A stretch of 64,000 bases of DNA from Salinispira pacifica (lineage in GTDB: Bacteria > Spirochaetota > Spirochaetia > DSM-27196 > Salinispiraceae). The stretch covers positions 1,217,501 through 1,281,500 of the forward strand of contig NC_023035.1 of the NCBI RefSeq assembly GCF_000507245.1. The letters are read 5' to 3'. A model generated the notes under the pieces. That model saw nothing but the letters and a program-made list of their open reading frames with translations, was not told the DNA's origin and ran no database searches. Within the stretch, counting starts at the first letter, position 1; each line of letters opens with the position of its first letter. This document shows positions 16,700 to 26,067 of this stretch, in pieces. Position numbers and translations under genes: made by a program.

Positions 16700-18184
16700 A
16701 TGGCCGGGTACCCGGTGGCGTTATCACAGGATGAATTTATCCGAAGGGTGAAAAAGGATTCCGCATGGAGAGCCTTTATCCTGGACAGCCGTCAGGTATC
16801 CCGGGGAGATGTGTTCTTTGCTCTGCAGGGTGAACGGGTGAACGGACACTCATATATCCCCCAGGCAATTGAAGCGGGTGCCCGTGCTGTGGTTCTACAG
16901 CGCCATTATTTCGAAAACCATCAACAGAGTCTTCTGGAAGCTGCCGGTCTGGGTGAGCACTGCGATGAAAGTCCGCTGGTTCTTGCTTCGGAGTTGTCCG
17001 AAGAGCACGATACCGTGGTGTTTGTAAGTGTGGAAAGCCCCCTGGAATGTCTGCAGGCCGCCGGCGCAGCCGTTCTGGCAATGAGCGGCGGGTTTCGGAT
17101 CGGTATTACCGGAAGCAACGGGAAAACGGGCACCAAGGATCTGCTTGCATCGGTGCTGTCCCGGAAGGGAGACTGCTTCAGCCGAAAAGGCAATTTCAAC
17201 TCGGTTATCGGTCTTCCGGTGCTTATGGCCCAGGTCCCTGTCAATACTGATTATACTGTCATGGAAATGGCAATGAGCGAGAAGGGGGAAATGGAGACCC
17301 TGTCCCGCCTTGTTCGTCCAAACGCCGCATTAATCACAAACATCGGGACTGCCCATATCGGAAACATCGGCAGCCGGGAGGGAATAGCTGAAGAAAAATT
17401 TCAAATTTTTTCTTCCATGACCGAAGACGGGGTGGCCGTACTCCCCGACGACGATCCCTGGGCCATGAAATATCTTGAAGAGCATCCTCTGCAACAGAGA
17501 ATTCTTTATTACGGCCTTGGCTCCCGACATGGCTTCAGCATTCTTGCTGAAGACGTTGGGGAAACCGTCATCGCCTACCAGGGAGGAGAGTTCAGGCTTC
17601 CATTCAGCGGAAGGCACATGCTGCATAATACTGCGGGGGTTATCACTCTGGCACGGCAACTTGGGCTCAGCGATTCAGAAATTCAGGAAGGTCTGAATGG
17701 GTTTCAGCTCCCCCAAGGCAGGGGCAATATTATCCGGGGTCATTCGCTCCTCATTGATGACAGCTACAATGCCAACGCCGATTCAATGGCTGCGGCAATT
17801 GAACAAGCCGCCCAGGTTGCGGTGGAGCGGCAATTGGTGCTGATATTGGGCGATATGCTTGAGCTGGGTGATTACAGTGATGAGCATCACCGGGATGTGC
17901 TGTCCCGCGCCATGGATGCCGAACCTTCCGCCATACTGCTGCTGGGGGAGTATTTTTCCCGGGCTGCGGATCACTTGGGGGGTGCCGGTTTAGATCCCGC
18001 GGATAGCTCTGGAGTGCATGCCGCCGCCGATATTGAAGAGCTGAAAGGGCTCTGCAAATCTATCATACAATCCGGAAGCGCCATACTGCTGAAGGGCTCC
18101 AGGGGAATGGAATTGGAACGGATTATTCCATTTTTGCCGGGTCTGGAACAGGAACGGGAATCAGGAGGAAAACCCGGTGTTTAA
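16700..18184 (+). CDS. murF: UDP-N-acetylmuramoyl-tripeptide--D-alanyl-D-alanine ligase
   Basis: MurF adds D-Ala-D-Ala to the UDP-MurNAc-tripeptide, the last cytoplasmic step of precursor assembly. The N-terminal domain holds DSRQVSRGDVFFALQGE. The ATP loop GITGSNGKTGTKDLL is near residue 137, and the central-domain motif is NIGTAHIGNIGS. A later block reads DDSYNANADSM. ATG 16700 is chosen because GGGAGGGGAG lies directly upstream; an upstream GTG at 16664 lacks a site. At 494 residues it is slightly long. It overlaps mraY by 8 bp. Confidence 0.95.
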   Translation: MAGYPVALSQDEFIRRVKKDSAWRAFILDSRQVSRGDVFFALQGERVNGHSYIPQAIEAGARAVVLQRHYFENHQQSLLEAAGLGEHCDESPLVLASELSEEHDTVVFVSVESPLECLQAAGAAVLAMSGGFRIGITGSNGKTGTKDLLASVLSRKGDCFSRKGNFNSVIGLPVLMAQVPVNTDYTVMEMAMSEKGEMETLSRLVRPNAALITNIGTAHIGNIGSREGIAEEKFQIFSSMTEDGVAVLPDDDPWAMKYLEEHPLQQRILYYGLGSRHGFSILAEDVGETVIAYQGGEFRLPFSGRHMLHNTAGVITLARQLGLSDSEIQEGLNGFQLPQGRGNIIRGHSLLIDDSYNANADSMAAAIEQAAQVAVERQLVLILGDMLELGDYSDEHHRDVLSRAMDAEPSAILLLGEYFSRAADHLGGAGLDPADSSGVHAAADIEELKGLCKSIIQSGSAILLKGSRGMELERIIPFLPGLEQERESGGKPGV

Positions 18185-19256
18185 AGAGTTTTTGTATCCT
18201 TTGGTGGAGTACTTCACTCCGTTTAATATTTTTCAGTACATCACGTTCCGCTCCGCATATGCGGCGGTCACCAGTTTGCTGATCACCTTCTTATTCGGGC
18301 ACCAGATAATCGATCTGCTGAAGAGGCGCCACATCGGTGAGGAGATCAGGGGTGACGGACCCAAATCCCATGTGAGCAAGACCGGAACTCCCACCATGGG
18401 AGGAGTGATGATTATTTTTTCAACCTCCTTTTCGGTGCTTTTGTGGATGGACCCCCGCAACCTCTATACCTGGGTCAGTCAGCTGGCCATTCTGGGATTC
18501 GGGGCAGTGGGTTTTATTGATGATTACATTAAAGTGTACATGGGCAAAAAGAGCGGGCTTCCCTCCCATGTGAAGATGGCCGGACAGTTGCTGGTAAGTA
18601 CCGCCATCATGTTATTGCTCTATTTCAACAGGCATGAGTTCACCACTCTGCTGTATGTGCCCATGGTGAAAAATGCGGTGCTGGATCTGGGCGTGCTTTT
18701 TATTCCCTTCGGGGTTTTCTGGCTTGTGGGTTTCACCAATGCGGTGAACCTTACCGACGGACTGGACGGTCTGGCAACCGGATTGAGCATCATGGTGGGG
18801 CTGACCTTCGGTGCAATTGCGTATCTCACCGGACGGGTGGACTTCTCCCAGTATCTTTCAATTCCGTATCTGGCCGGAGCAGAAGAGATCACCATTCTTG
18901 CCTTTGCCATGGTGGGGGCTTCAGTGGGATTCCTCTGGTACAACAGCAACCCCGCGGAGGTGTTCATGGGAGACACCGGCAGTCTCATGCTCGGCGGTAC
19001 CCTGGGGGTGATGGCCATCATGATTAAAAAAGAGCTGCTGCTGGTGATCGTGGGAGGAGTATTTGTCCTTGAAACCCTCACGGTAATAATTCAGGTGGTC
19101 AGTTATAAGATGCGAAAGAAACGGGTTTTTCTCATGGCTCCCCTGCATCACCATTTTGAATTGAAGGGATGGGCGGAGACCAAGGTTGTACAACGGTTCT
19201 GGATACTGGGAGGCTTGTTTGCCATTCTGGGATTATCCACGTTGAAAATTCAATAG
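18177..19256 (+). CDS. mraY: Phospho-N-acetylmuramoyl-pentapeptide-transferase
   Basis: MraY transfers phospho-MurNAc-pentapeptide from UDP to undecaprenyl phosphate, making lipid I at the inner membrane. It has 359 residues and about ten membrane segments. Signature blocks are GPKSHVSKTGTPTMGG (about 62-77), FIDDYIKV (about 116-123) and NLTDGLDGLATG (about 192-203). The C-terminal text APLHHHFELKGW carries the conserved His cluster. GTG 18177 has AGGAGG at 18163-18168. Confidence 0.97.
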   Translation: MFKEFLYPLVEYFTPFNIFQYITFRSAYAAVTSLLITFLFGHQIIDLLKRRHIGEEIRGDGPKSHVSKTGTPTMGGVMIIFSTSFSVLLWMDPRNLYTWVSQLAILGFGAVGFIDDYIKVYMGKKSGLPSHVKMAGQLLVSTAIMLLLYFNRHEFTTLLYVPMVKNAVLDLGVLFIPFGVFWLVGFTNAVNLTDGLDGLATGLSIMVGLTFGAIAYLTGRVDFSQYLSIPYLAGAEEITILAFAMVGASVGFLWYNSNPAEVFMGDTGSLMLGGTLGVMAIMIKKELLLVIVGGVFVLETLTVIIQVVSYKMRKKRVFLMAPLHHHFELKGWAETKVVQRFWILGGLFAILGLSTLKIQ

Positions 19257-19273
19257 GGGCAGTGAAGGATAGT

Positions 19274-20443
19274 ATGGCACAGGGATTTCAGGCGGAAAAA
19301 ATACCCAAGCAGTCCAATGGAGTGGATGTGATTCTCCTTGCATCGATCCTGTTACTCCTGGGGACAGGTCTGTCCATGCTCTTTTCCGCCTCGTATTACC
19401 GGGCGGATTTCCTGTTCAACGATCCCTATCATTTTATCCGCAGTCAGAGCATGTATGCTGCATTGGGAGTTCTTGCAGGTCTTGCGGTGCTGGCAATTCC
19501 CATGAATCTGCTCACCAGACTGATTCCCCCCATGATTTTTCTGTCAATTGCTCTCATGCTTCTCACCTTCATTCCCGGAGTGGGGGTGGAATATCTGGGG
19601 GCGCGGCGCTGGATTCAGCTGGCGGGCTATACATTCCAGCCTGCAGAACTGGTGAAGCTCACTCTGATTGTGTATCTGGCCTATATTCTGGGGAAAAAGC
19701 AGGACAGGCTGGAAGATGTGGTGAACAGCCTTCTTCCTCCATTTATTATTGTGCTGCTCTTTGTGGCGCTGATCTACCTTCAGAATGATTTCTCATCGGC
19801 CATGTTTCTGGGCTTCATCGGCTTGACTATGTTCTATATCGCCGGAGTGAGGATGCGTCATTTTATCGCCCTGGGTTTTATTGTGGTTCCCCTGGGAGTA
19901 ATTCTTCTGCTCAGCCGGGAGCATCGGGTGATCCGCCTCATATCGTTCCTGGAACCGGAGAAGGATCCCAGCGGAGCGGGGTATCAGGTGCTGGCATCCC
20001 TTTCAGCCCTGCGCAACGGCGGATTTTGGGGCATGGGAATCGGTCAGGGAATCCGCAAGCTCGGCGGTCTGCCGGAGGCCCAGTCGGATTTTGTGTTTGC
20101 GGTTCTTGGTGAGGAACTGGGTTTTCTGGGAGTAAGCGGTGTAATTGTGCTGTTTGGTCTTCTTGCATGGCGGGGATACCGTATTGCCGTGGCTCAGGAG
20201 AATCCCATGTATGCTCTGCTGGCGTACGGAATCACTTCGGCGCTGGTACTCCAGGCGGGAGTGAATATGGCGGTGGTTTCCGGCATGATCCCCGCAACGG
20301 GAATACCCATGCCGTTTTTCGCATCCGGAGGATCCTACCTTCTGATTACCATGATCCTTTCAGGGCTGTTGCTCAAACTCTCCATGCAGAGAAGCTCAAC
20401 CGAAGAGGATGGGGCTGAACCCCGGGAGCAGGCCTATGGCTGA
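19274..20443 (+). CDS. ftsW: Septal peptidoglycan glycosyltransferase FtsW
   Basis: A SEDS-family polytopic protein of 389 residues from ATG 19274 (site AAGGA just upstream). It polymerises glycan strands at the septum with a partner class B PBP, which is not encoded nearby. Family text includes LFSASYYRA near the first membrane segment, the block GVGVEYLGARRWIQLAGYTFQPAELVKL (split by short gaps), and GEELGFLGV. The first membrane helix begins about residue 17. The upstream frame extension from 19169 overlaps mraY and is not likely used. Confidence 0.94.
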   Translation: MAQGFQAEKIPKQSNGVDVILLASILLLLGTGLSMLFSASYYRADFLFNDPYHFIRSQSMYAALGVLAGLAVLAIPMNLLTRLIPPMIFLSIALMLLTFIPGVGVEYLGARRWIQLAGYTFQPAELVKLTLIVYLAYILGKKQDRLEDVVNSLLPPFIIVLLFVALIYLQNDFSSAMFLGFIGLTMFYIAGVRMRHFIALGFIVVPLGVILLLSREHRVIRLISFLEPEKDPSGAGYQVLASLSALRNGGFWGMGIGQGIRKLGGLPEAQSDFVFAVLGEELGFLGVSGVIVLFGLLAWRGYRIAVAQENPMYALLAYGITSALVLQAGVNMAVVSGMIPATGIPMPFFASGGSYLLITMILSGLLLKLSMQRSSTEEDGAEPREQAYG

Positions 20444-21467
20444 CTTTCTTTCAGATCACAGTCTGTGGGAGCATAAACATCCGGGGTACGGCAATGCGGA
20501 GTACGCCAAGCCCGGTGAATCCCCGCATCCCGATTACCGCTATGAAAAGTTCGGATCACGGGGGTTTTCTACATCGGGGTTCACTGACGAATCGGTTCAT
20601 CAAACACACCTGCACAACGATGGCCGGAAAAATGGAAGAGGCAGAACAGACAGCGGAAGAAAGGACCCGGGTAAAAAGCGCCCTGCGAACCCGGCGTCAC
20701 TTATCCGGAAAACGCTCAATGTTCTCATCATCCTGCTGGTGACCATCCTGGTGCTGGAGCTGGTGTTCCATTTTGTTATTGCCCCCGGTCTTGAGCTGAA
20801 GCATGTGCAGCTGGACAGCGATATGGATATCACCATGCAGGAAGTTGAGCAGGCCGGAGGCTTCTCAACGGGAGATCTGTTCTACCGTTTGGATGAGTCG
20901 GGAATCCAATCCCGGCTAGAAGCCCTCCCCGAGGTGCTGGAGGCTGAGGTAAAGCGGATCTTTCCCGATTCCCTGGGAGTGAAACTCCGCCAAAGGGAAG
21001 AGCTGGCTATCGTCATGCTCCAGGGGGATCAGGGCTATGTTCCCGCAGCGGTGGATTCCCAGGGGGTGATTTTCCGGACCGGCAGAGAAATCCGCAATTG
21101 GGAACTGCCGGTGATTCACGGAGTGGAACTGGAAAACAGCAGTCCCGGGGCTCAGTTGAACACCCCGCAGCAGCGAATGCTTCAGGATGTTCAGAATATC
21201 ATGAAGGAGTCGCCTCAGCTGCTCCGGGCCTTCAGCGAATTGCGAATGGATGAGGTATATCCGGGAATTTATGAATGGGTATTGATTCCCGTTCATATGC
21301 AGGTAAGACTTCGGGCCGCAGCCGGCCTGGACGGGGATACCGCGTTGTTTATGCTCAAGACCCTGGATATGATGAAGGATCGGGGGCTCGAGGAAATTGA
21401 CGAGATTGATTTCAGGACCGGTGACGTGATATACAGCAATGAGAGGGGAGAGTATGGCCTGGAGTGA
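20436..21467 (+). CDS. ftsQ: Cell division protein FtsQ/DivIB with long cytoplasmic N terminus
   Basis: A 343-residue bitopic protein. Residues 1-95 are hydrophilic, rich in His, Gly, Lys and Arg, and cytoplasmic. The membrane helix is at about 97-122 (LIRKTLNVLIILLVTILVLELV). A POTRA domain follows (LKHVQLDSDMDITMQEVEQA), then the FtsQ domain with VKRIFPDSLGVKLRQRE. The N-terminal extension is longer than usual for FtsQ. ATG 20436 overlaps ftsW by 8 bp, with GGGAG upstream. Confidence 0.88.
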   Translation: MADFLSDHSLWEHKHPGYGNAEYAKPGESPHPDYRYEKFGSRGFSTSGFTDESVHQTHLHNDGRKNGRGRTDSGRKDPGKKRPANPASLIRKTLNVLIILLVTILVLELVFHFVIAPGLELKHVQLDSDMDITMQEVEQAGGFSTGDLFYRLDESGIQSRLEALPEVLEAEVKRIFPDSLGVKLRQREELAIVMLQGDQGYVPAAVDSQGVIFRTGREIRNWELPVIHGVELENSSPGAQLNTPQQRMLQDVQNIMKESPQLLRAFSELRMDEVYPGIYEWVLIPVHMQVRLRAAAGLDGDTALFMLKTLDMMKDRGLEEIDEIDFRTGDVIYSNERGEYGLE

Positions 21468-22692
21468 TCCAATTGTGGGCCTGGATATCGGCACCACACG
21501 GGTGTGCGCGATAATCGGGGAGTACAACGAAAACGAGGAACTGGAAATTCTCGGAGTAGGTGTGAGTCCCTCCAACGGTTTGCGCAAGGGTGTGGTTATC
21601 AATATTGAGGCAACCCAGAAATCGGTGCTGGAAGCCGTGGAACAGGCCGAGCAGATGGCCGGCCGTGAAGTGGAAACGGTTGTGGCCAGCATTGCCGGTC
21701 CCCATATTGAGGGCATCAACTCCCGGGGCGTGGTTGCGGTCAACAGCAAGGGCCGGGAGATCACCCAGAACGACGTGGACCGGGTAATGGAAGCCGCCCG
21801 GGCGGTGGTTCTGCCCATGGACCGGGAGATCATCCACCTGCTGCCCCAGGAATATCTGGTGGACGAACAACGGGGCGTAAAAGATCCCAGAGATATGATC
21901 GGAGTCCGTCTTGAGGCGGAGGTTCACCTGATAACCGCATCCATTACCGCAGCACAGAATCTGATTAAATGCATTAACCGAGCCGGATTGAAAGTAAGCG
22001 AAATGATGTACGAATCCCTGGCGGCATCCAGGGCATCTCTTACTCCCGAGGAGAAGGAGATCGGTACGCTGTTTATCAATATCGGGGGAGGAACCACCGA
22101 TATCATGCTCTATTTGAACGGAGCGCCCCACTATACCTCGGTCCTGCCTCTGGGCGGGAAGGAGGTGAGCTCGGACATCGCCATCATTCTGAAAATACCT
22201 TTTGAGGAAGCGGAAAAGATCAAGATCCGTGACGGATTCTGTCTTGCTTCCATGGTTGAGGAAGGGGGCGAACCGGTGATCATTCCGGGAGTGGGAGGGC
22301 GTCCGCCTCTTTCAACTGACAGAAACACCATTTGCTCATACATACAGCCCAGAATGACCGAGATCTTCGAGATGATTAAGAAACGGGTGGAGAGCGAAGC
22401 GGGGTTCACCGCCTGGCAGAGTCTGGGCGGCGTTGTGCTCAGCGGCGGCGGAGCCATGCTTCCGGGAACCGTGGAGCTTGCTCAGAGCATATTTCCCACC
22501 GCAGTCCGGATGGCAGAACCCTTCGGGGTGAACGGTCTCAGCCGGGAAGTGTGCCGCCCGGACCGGAGTACCGCCTACGGCCTGGTGCTTCAGGGAGCCC
22601 AGCAGGCCCTTCTTCAGGGACCGGTCATCCGGGATACCCGAAGCCGCAAAGGTGGCGGGCTGAAACAGTGGTTGAGAAACTTCTTTGAGTAG
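21454..22692 (+). CDS. ftsA: Cell division protein FtsA
   Basis: An actin-like ATPase of 412 residues that anchors FtsZ to the membrane. The phosphate-1 motif GLDIGTTRVCAIIG is at about 9-22. The SHS2 (1C) domain region contains EGINSRGVVAV. The phosphate-2 motif INIGGGTTDIMLY is at about 207-219. The C-terminal KQWLRNFFE is an amphipathic membrane-targeting helix. The start overlaps ftsQ by 14 bp, with GAGGGGAGAG before ATG 21454. Confidence 0.96.
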   Translation: MAWSDPIVGLDIGTTRVCAIIGEYNENEELEILGVGVSPSNGLRKGVVINIEATQKSVLEAVEQAEQMAGREVETVVASIAGPHIEGINSRGVVAVNSKGREITQNDVDRVMEAARAVVLPMDREIIHLLPQEYLVDEQRGVKDPRDMIGVRLEAEVHLITASITAAQNLIKCINRAGLKVSEMMYESLAASRASLTPEEKEIGTLFINIGGGTTDIMLYLNGAPHYTSVLPLGGKEVSSDIAIILKIPFEEAEKIKIRDGFCLASMVEEGGEPVIIPGVGGRPPLSTDRNTICSYIQPRMTEIFEMIKKRVESEAGFTAWQSLGGVVLSGGGAMLPGTVELAQSIFPTAVRMAEPFGVNGLSREVCRPDRSTAYGLVLQGAQQALLQGPVIRDTRSRKGGGLKQWLRNFFE

Positions 22693-22812
22693 CACAGGGG
22701 GAGCCGGAGGCGCACCGGGCCGGGACAGCCGCCTGGGCGGGAAGAAGAAATATCAGCAGGAGCATTGCTGAGAACTAGATATTGAATGCAAAAAACGATA
22801 GAATAGAACAAA

Positions 22813-22839
22813 CGGCGAAACAGAATCTCTGTTTCGCCG
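22813..22839 (+). promoter_or_regulatory. Perfect hairpin ahead of ftsZ
   Basis: CGGCGAAACAG (22813-22823) and CTGTTTCGCCG (22829-22839) form an 11-bp stem with a 5-nt loop AATCT. No T run follows, so it is not a standard terminator. It lies 49 bp before the ftsZ ATG in the only sizeable gap (195 bp) between ftsA and ftsZ and may stabilise or attenuate the ftsZ message. Confidence 0.5.
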
Positions 22840-22887
22840 GTGGGGATTCGGACTGCAGCCGGATCCAGCATATTTCGGGAGGGGAAT

Positions 22888-24153
22888 ATGAAGTTACACA
22901 TACTTGAGGACAATGCCGCAACAGGGGACCCCGCGGCAGAGCCTCACACCACGGGCGACGCCCACATTCGCAGCGGAACCAGTCCCACGGTAATTACCGT
23001 TGTAGGGGTTGGAGGCGGCGGAAGCAATGCCGTCAACCGCATGATTGAAACCGGACTGCTGGATGTAAATTTTATCGCCATGAACACCGATCAGCAGGCG
23101 CTCCACGGCAGTATGTCGAAAATCCAGGTGGCTCTGGGGCAGAAACTCACCGGAGGTCTGGGTGCCGGCGGCAATCCCGAAGTGGGTGAACACGCCGCAC
23201 AGGAAGACACCGAGAGAATACGCGAGCTTCTGGGCGGATCGGATATGGTATTTATTACCGCCGGAATGGGCGGGGGTACCGGAACCGGTGCCGCCCCGGT
23301 GATTGCCCAGGTAGCCAAGGAACTGGGCATTCTCACCGTGGCAGTGGTGACCAAACCCTTTCACTTTGAAGGAATCCGAAAGCAGAAAATCGCACAGGGC
23401 GGAATTGATAAACTGAGGGAGCATGTGGACACCCTCATTACCATTCCAAACCAGCATCTGCTGAGCATCGTGGAGAAAAACACTCCCATCCGTCAGGCCT
23501 TTCTGGTGGCAGATGATGTTCTTCGCCAGGGCGTACAGGGCATTTCCGACCTTATCACCCAGGAAGGGGATATCAACATCGACTTCGCCGACGTGCGCAC
23601 CATCATGATGGGCAAAGGCGATGCGATTATGGGCATCGGCATCGGTACCGGAGCGAACCGGGCCGTGGACGCCGCCACCAACGCCATAAACAATCCTCTT
23701 CTTGAGGACGCAAACATCGAAGGCGCCAAAGGACTGCTGGTGAATGTATCCGGCGGAAGCAACTTTGCCCTGAACGAGTACCAGGAGGTGATGGACATTA
23801 TCACCGCCAATGCCGATGACGATGCACTGATCATTGCGGGTACCGGTGTGGATGAACGTCTCGGGGAAGAACTGAAGGTTACGGTGATTGCCACCGGGTT
23901 TTATCAGAGCAGCAGCCGCAGTGCGGGAATCCGTTCCACGGCCCCCGAACAGACGGTTGAAGAGGAAGCCTCCGATGAGTCCCAGAGCGGCAGCTCGGCG
24001 TACATCAGCCTGAATGACTGGAATAAAATGACCGGGAAAAGCGATGCCCGTCCGGCTCCGGAAGCGGGAGGCCACACATCCCGCCATTACAACGATGATG
24101 AACTGGATATTCCGGCGTACATCAGGCATCAGCGGAATAAAAACCGGGATTGA
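22888..24153 (+). CDS. ftsZ: Cell division protein FtsZ
   Basis: A tubulin-like GTPase of 421 residues that forms the division ring. The N-terminal extension of about 30 residues precedes [18 protein letters not shown]. The tubulin signature [14 protein letters not shown] is near 127-140, and the T7 loop [11 protein letters not shown] near 230. The C-terminal tail ends in [11 protein letters not shown], the conserved peptide that binds FtsA. ATG 22888 has GGGAGGGG upstream. Length is a little above average because of the two tails. Confidence 0.98.
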   Translation: MKLHILEDNAATGDPAAEPHTTGDAHIRSGTSPTVITVVGVGGGGSNAVNRMIETGLLDVNFIAMNTDQQALHGSMSKIQVALGQKLTGGLGAGGNPEVGEHAAQEDTERIRELLGGSDMVFITAGMGGGTGTGAAPVIAQVAKELGILTVAVVTKPFHFEGIRKQKIAQGGIDKLREHVDTLITIPNQHLLSIVEKNTPIRQAFLVADDVLRQGVQGISDLITQEGDINIDFADVRTIMMGKGDAIMGIGIGTGANRAVDAATNAINNPLLEDANIEGAKGLLVNVSGGSNFALNEYQEVMDIITANADDDALIIAGTGVDERLGEELKVTVIATGFYQSSSRSAGIRSTAPEQTVEEEASDESQSGSSAYISLNDWNKMTGKSDARPAPEAGGHTSRHYNDDELDIPAYIRHQRNKNRD

Positions 24154-24191
24154 TCCGGGAGCCTCCCCCGGCGGGAGGCGGAGAAAGGCAC

Positions 24192-25097
24192 ATGGACCCG
24201 GGAAAGTTTTTTATTGATCATCTCAAATTCGAGCTTCAGCTTGCGGACCGTACGGTGGAAACCTACGGCCGGGAGATTCGAAGCTTCATCAAATTTCTGG
24301 GAGCCAGGGGCAAAATGCTCAATGACTGCGACGAGGCGGTGATTCAGGAATATCTGGTGCTCCGGCGGAAGGCCGGTGTGGATGACCGGACGGTGGCGAA
24401 AATCATCTCCGCCCTTCGGCAGTTTTTCTTCTACCTGATGAAGGAGAAGGAGGTATCAACCAATCCCTGCCTGAGTCTGGAAATGCCCCGTATTCCCAGA
24501 ACTCTTCCCGGTGTGCTCAGCGTTGAAGAAGTGGAATTGATCCTGGAACAGATAGATACCGACTCCCCTCTGGGGCTCAGGGACCGCTGTCTCTTTGAGC
24601 TTATCTATTCCTGCGGTCTGCGCATATCGGAAGCGGTGGATTTGACTTTGGAACGGGTCCATATGGATGAATCCCTCATACGGGTGAGAGGAAAAGGGGA
24701 TAAGGAGCGGATTGTTCCCATGGGTGAAGAGGCCGCCCACTGGATCGGCCGATACATTCATGAAGGGCGCAGCAGGCTGTATAATCCTCAAAGAAGCGAG
24801 CGCTATGTATTCCTGAATCACTTCGGGGGGAAGCTCTCCAGAAAAGGAATGTGGAAGAAATTCAAGGAGATAAGTCAGCGGGCGGGAATTTCCGCCAAGG
24901 TTCACACCCTCCGCCACAGTTTCGCCACCCATCTGCTGGAGGGCGGTGCGGATCTCCGTTCCGTCCAGGCTCTGCTGGGGCATGCGGATATCAGCACCAC
25001 CCAGATATACACCCATGTGGACAGGGACGACTTGCAGGATTATCATACAAAATATCACCCTCTGGAAGAACAGGTGCCGGGGAAAAGCGGCGGCTGA
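24192..25097 (+). CDS. xerD: Tyrosine recombinase XerD-like
   Basis: A 301-residue tyrosine recombinase that would resolve chromosome dimers at dif. All catalytic residues are present: Arg in [12 protein letters not shown], Lys in [11 protein letters not shown], His-x-x-Arg in [12 protein letters not shown], His in [14 protein letters not shown] and the Tyr just after. The N-terminal SAM-like domain (residues 5-85) is intact. It lies directly after ftsZ, so division and dimer resolution genes are adjacent. The XerD assignment rather than XerC is based on text similarity and on the second recombinase at 27785. Confidence 0.88.
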   Translation: MDPGKFFIDHLKFELQLADRTVETYGREIRSFIKFLGARGKMLNDCDEAVIQEYLVLRRKAGVDDRTVAKIISALRQFFFYLMKEKEVSTNPCLSLEMPRIPRTLPGVLSVEEVELILEQIDTDSPLGLRDRCLFELIYSCGLRISEAVDLTLERVHMDESLIRVRGKGDKERIVPMGEEAAHWIGRYIHEGRSRLYNPQRSERYVFLNHFGGKLSRKGMWKKFKEISQRAGISAKVHTLRHSFATHLLEGGADLRSVQALLGHADISTTQIYTHVDRDDLQDYHTKYHPLEEQVPGKSGG

Positions 25098-25189
25098 AGT
25101 TCCGGAGCATCTCTGTCCGGGTACCTGCGCAGCAGGGAAGGGTTGGAGGCCCGTCGGGGCGGGGCGAGAGCCTACAAAAAGGAGAAGTC

Positions 25190-25963
25190 ATGAATATTCA
25201 AAAAATCGAAGAACAACTACGAAGCTATTTTGCCTCCAGGGGAGTGTCTCTTCCCGATGCATTTCCCTGTCCTGAACCACAGCATAGCGGTGAGAAACGG
25301 GAATTGAAAAGCTATTTTGATCACACCCAGCTGAAACAGGCTGCGGGTGACGGGGAATATGAGAAGCTTTTCGATGAAGCCCTGGAGTATGAACCCTTCT
25401 CTGTGTGCATACCCTCCAGCAGACTTCCTCAGGCAGCCCGCCGGCTGAAGGACAGCCCGGTGAAGCTTTGCACCGTTGTGGGATTCCCCTGGGGATACGA
25501 TGCTACGGAAGCCAAGGTTGCCGAGACCATACAGGCCATTAATGAAGGCGCCCATGAGATCGATATGGTGATCGCTCTCGGATTTCTGAAGGACGGGGAT
25601 TATCTGTACGTCTATGAGGATATCCGCAAGGTGGTTCAGGCTGCAGGGGGCAAACTGGTAAAGGTTATTCTTGAAACCTCAGAACTGAGCGATGAAGAAA
25701 TCGTACAGGCTTCGTTTATCGCCGGCTGGGCGGGGTCGTGGTTTATTAAAACATCAACCGGTTTCGCCTCCGGCGGAGCCAGCGTGGATGCGGTAAAGCT
25801 GATGCGCCAGGTTGGCGGAAGCATTCTTGGTGTGAAGGCCAGCGGGGGGATCCGGAACCGGGAGTTCACCCTGGAGCTGATCGAAGCCGGAGCCGACCGA
25901 ATCGGCGCCAGCGCCACTCCTGCCATTCTCACCGGCGCAGATGCCGGAGGTTCGGGATACTGA
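25190..25963 (+). CDS. deoC: Deoxyribose-phosphate aldolase
   Basis: DeoC splits 2-deoxyribose 5-phosphate into acetaldehyde and glyceraldehyde 3-phosphate in the cytoplasm. This protein has 257 residues. The conserved DHTQLK is near residue 45. The active-site lysines are in FIKTSTGF (about 185) and VKASGGIR (about 216), and VIALGFLKDGD lies in the middle. ATG 25190 has AAAAAGGAGA upstream; the frame extending from 24851 overlaps xerD and is rejected. The first 40 residues before DHTQLK are longer than in short DeoC forms. Confidence 0.95.
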   Translation: MNIQKIEEQLRSYFASRGVSLPDAFPCPEPQHSGEKRELKSYFDHTQLKQAAGDGEYEKLFDEALEYEPFSVCIPSSRLPQAARRLKDSPVKLCTVVGFPWGYDATEAKVAETIQAINEGAHEIDMVIALGFLKDGDYLYVYEDIRKVVQAAGGKLVKVILETSELSDEEIVQASFIAGWAGSWFIKTSTGFASGGASVDAVKLMRQVGGSILGVKASGGIRNREFTLELIEAGADRIGASATPAILTGADAGGSGY

Positions 25964-25981
25964 TCCCTCGGGGTGCCTAAG

Positions 25982-26027
25982 CCGGAATACTGAGTCCGGA
26001 ATACTGAGTCCGGAATACTGAGTCCGG
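25982..26027 (+). repeat. Short tandem repeat, 14 bp x 3.3
   Basis: The unit CCGGAATACTGAGT is repeated three times without change, followed by a partial CCGG. It lies between deoC and the next gene. Copy number could vary by slippage. A looser version (TCGGGATACTGATC) overlaps the end of deoC. Confidence 0.9.
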
Positions 26028-26067
26028 GGATTCCGGTCCCCGGCAGGGATTTTCCTCAGGAGGGGAG

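Noticed and set aside
22894-24129. Minus-strand frame of 411 codons opposite ftsZ
   Set aside because: It mirrors a certain gene with strong codon bias, so the long frame is a by-product. No ribosome site or family text.
24851-25189. N-terminal extension of DeoC by 113 codons
   Set aside because: It overlaps the coding 3' end of xerD in another frame; ATG 25190 has a good ribosome site and gives the normal DeoC length.
25982-26027. CRISPR array
   Set aside because: Units are 14 bp and directly adjacent with no spacers; a simple tandem repeat. No cas genes in the window.
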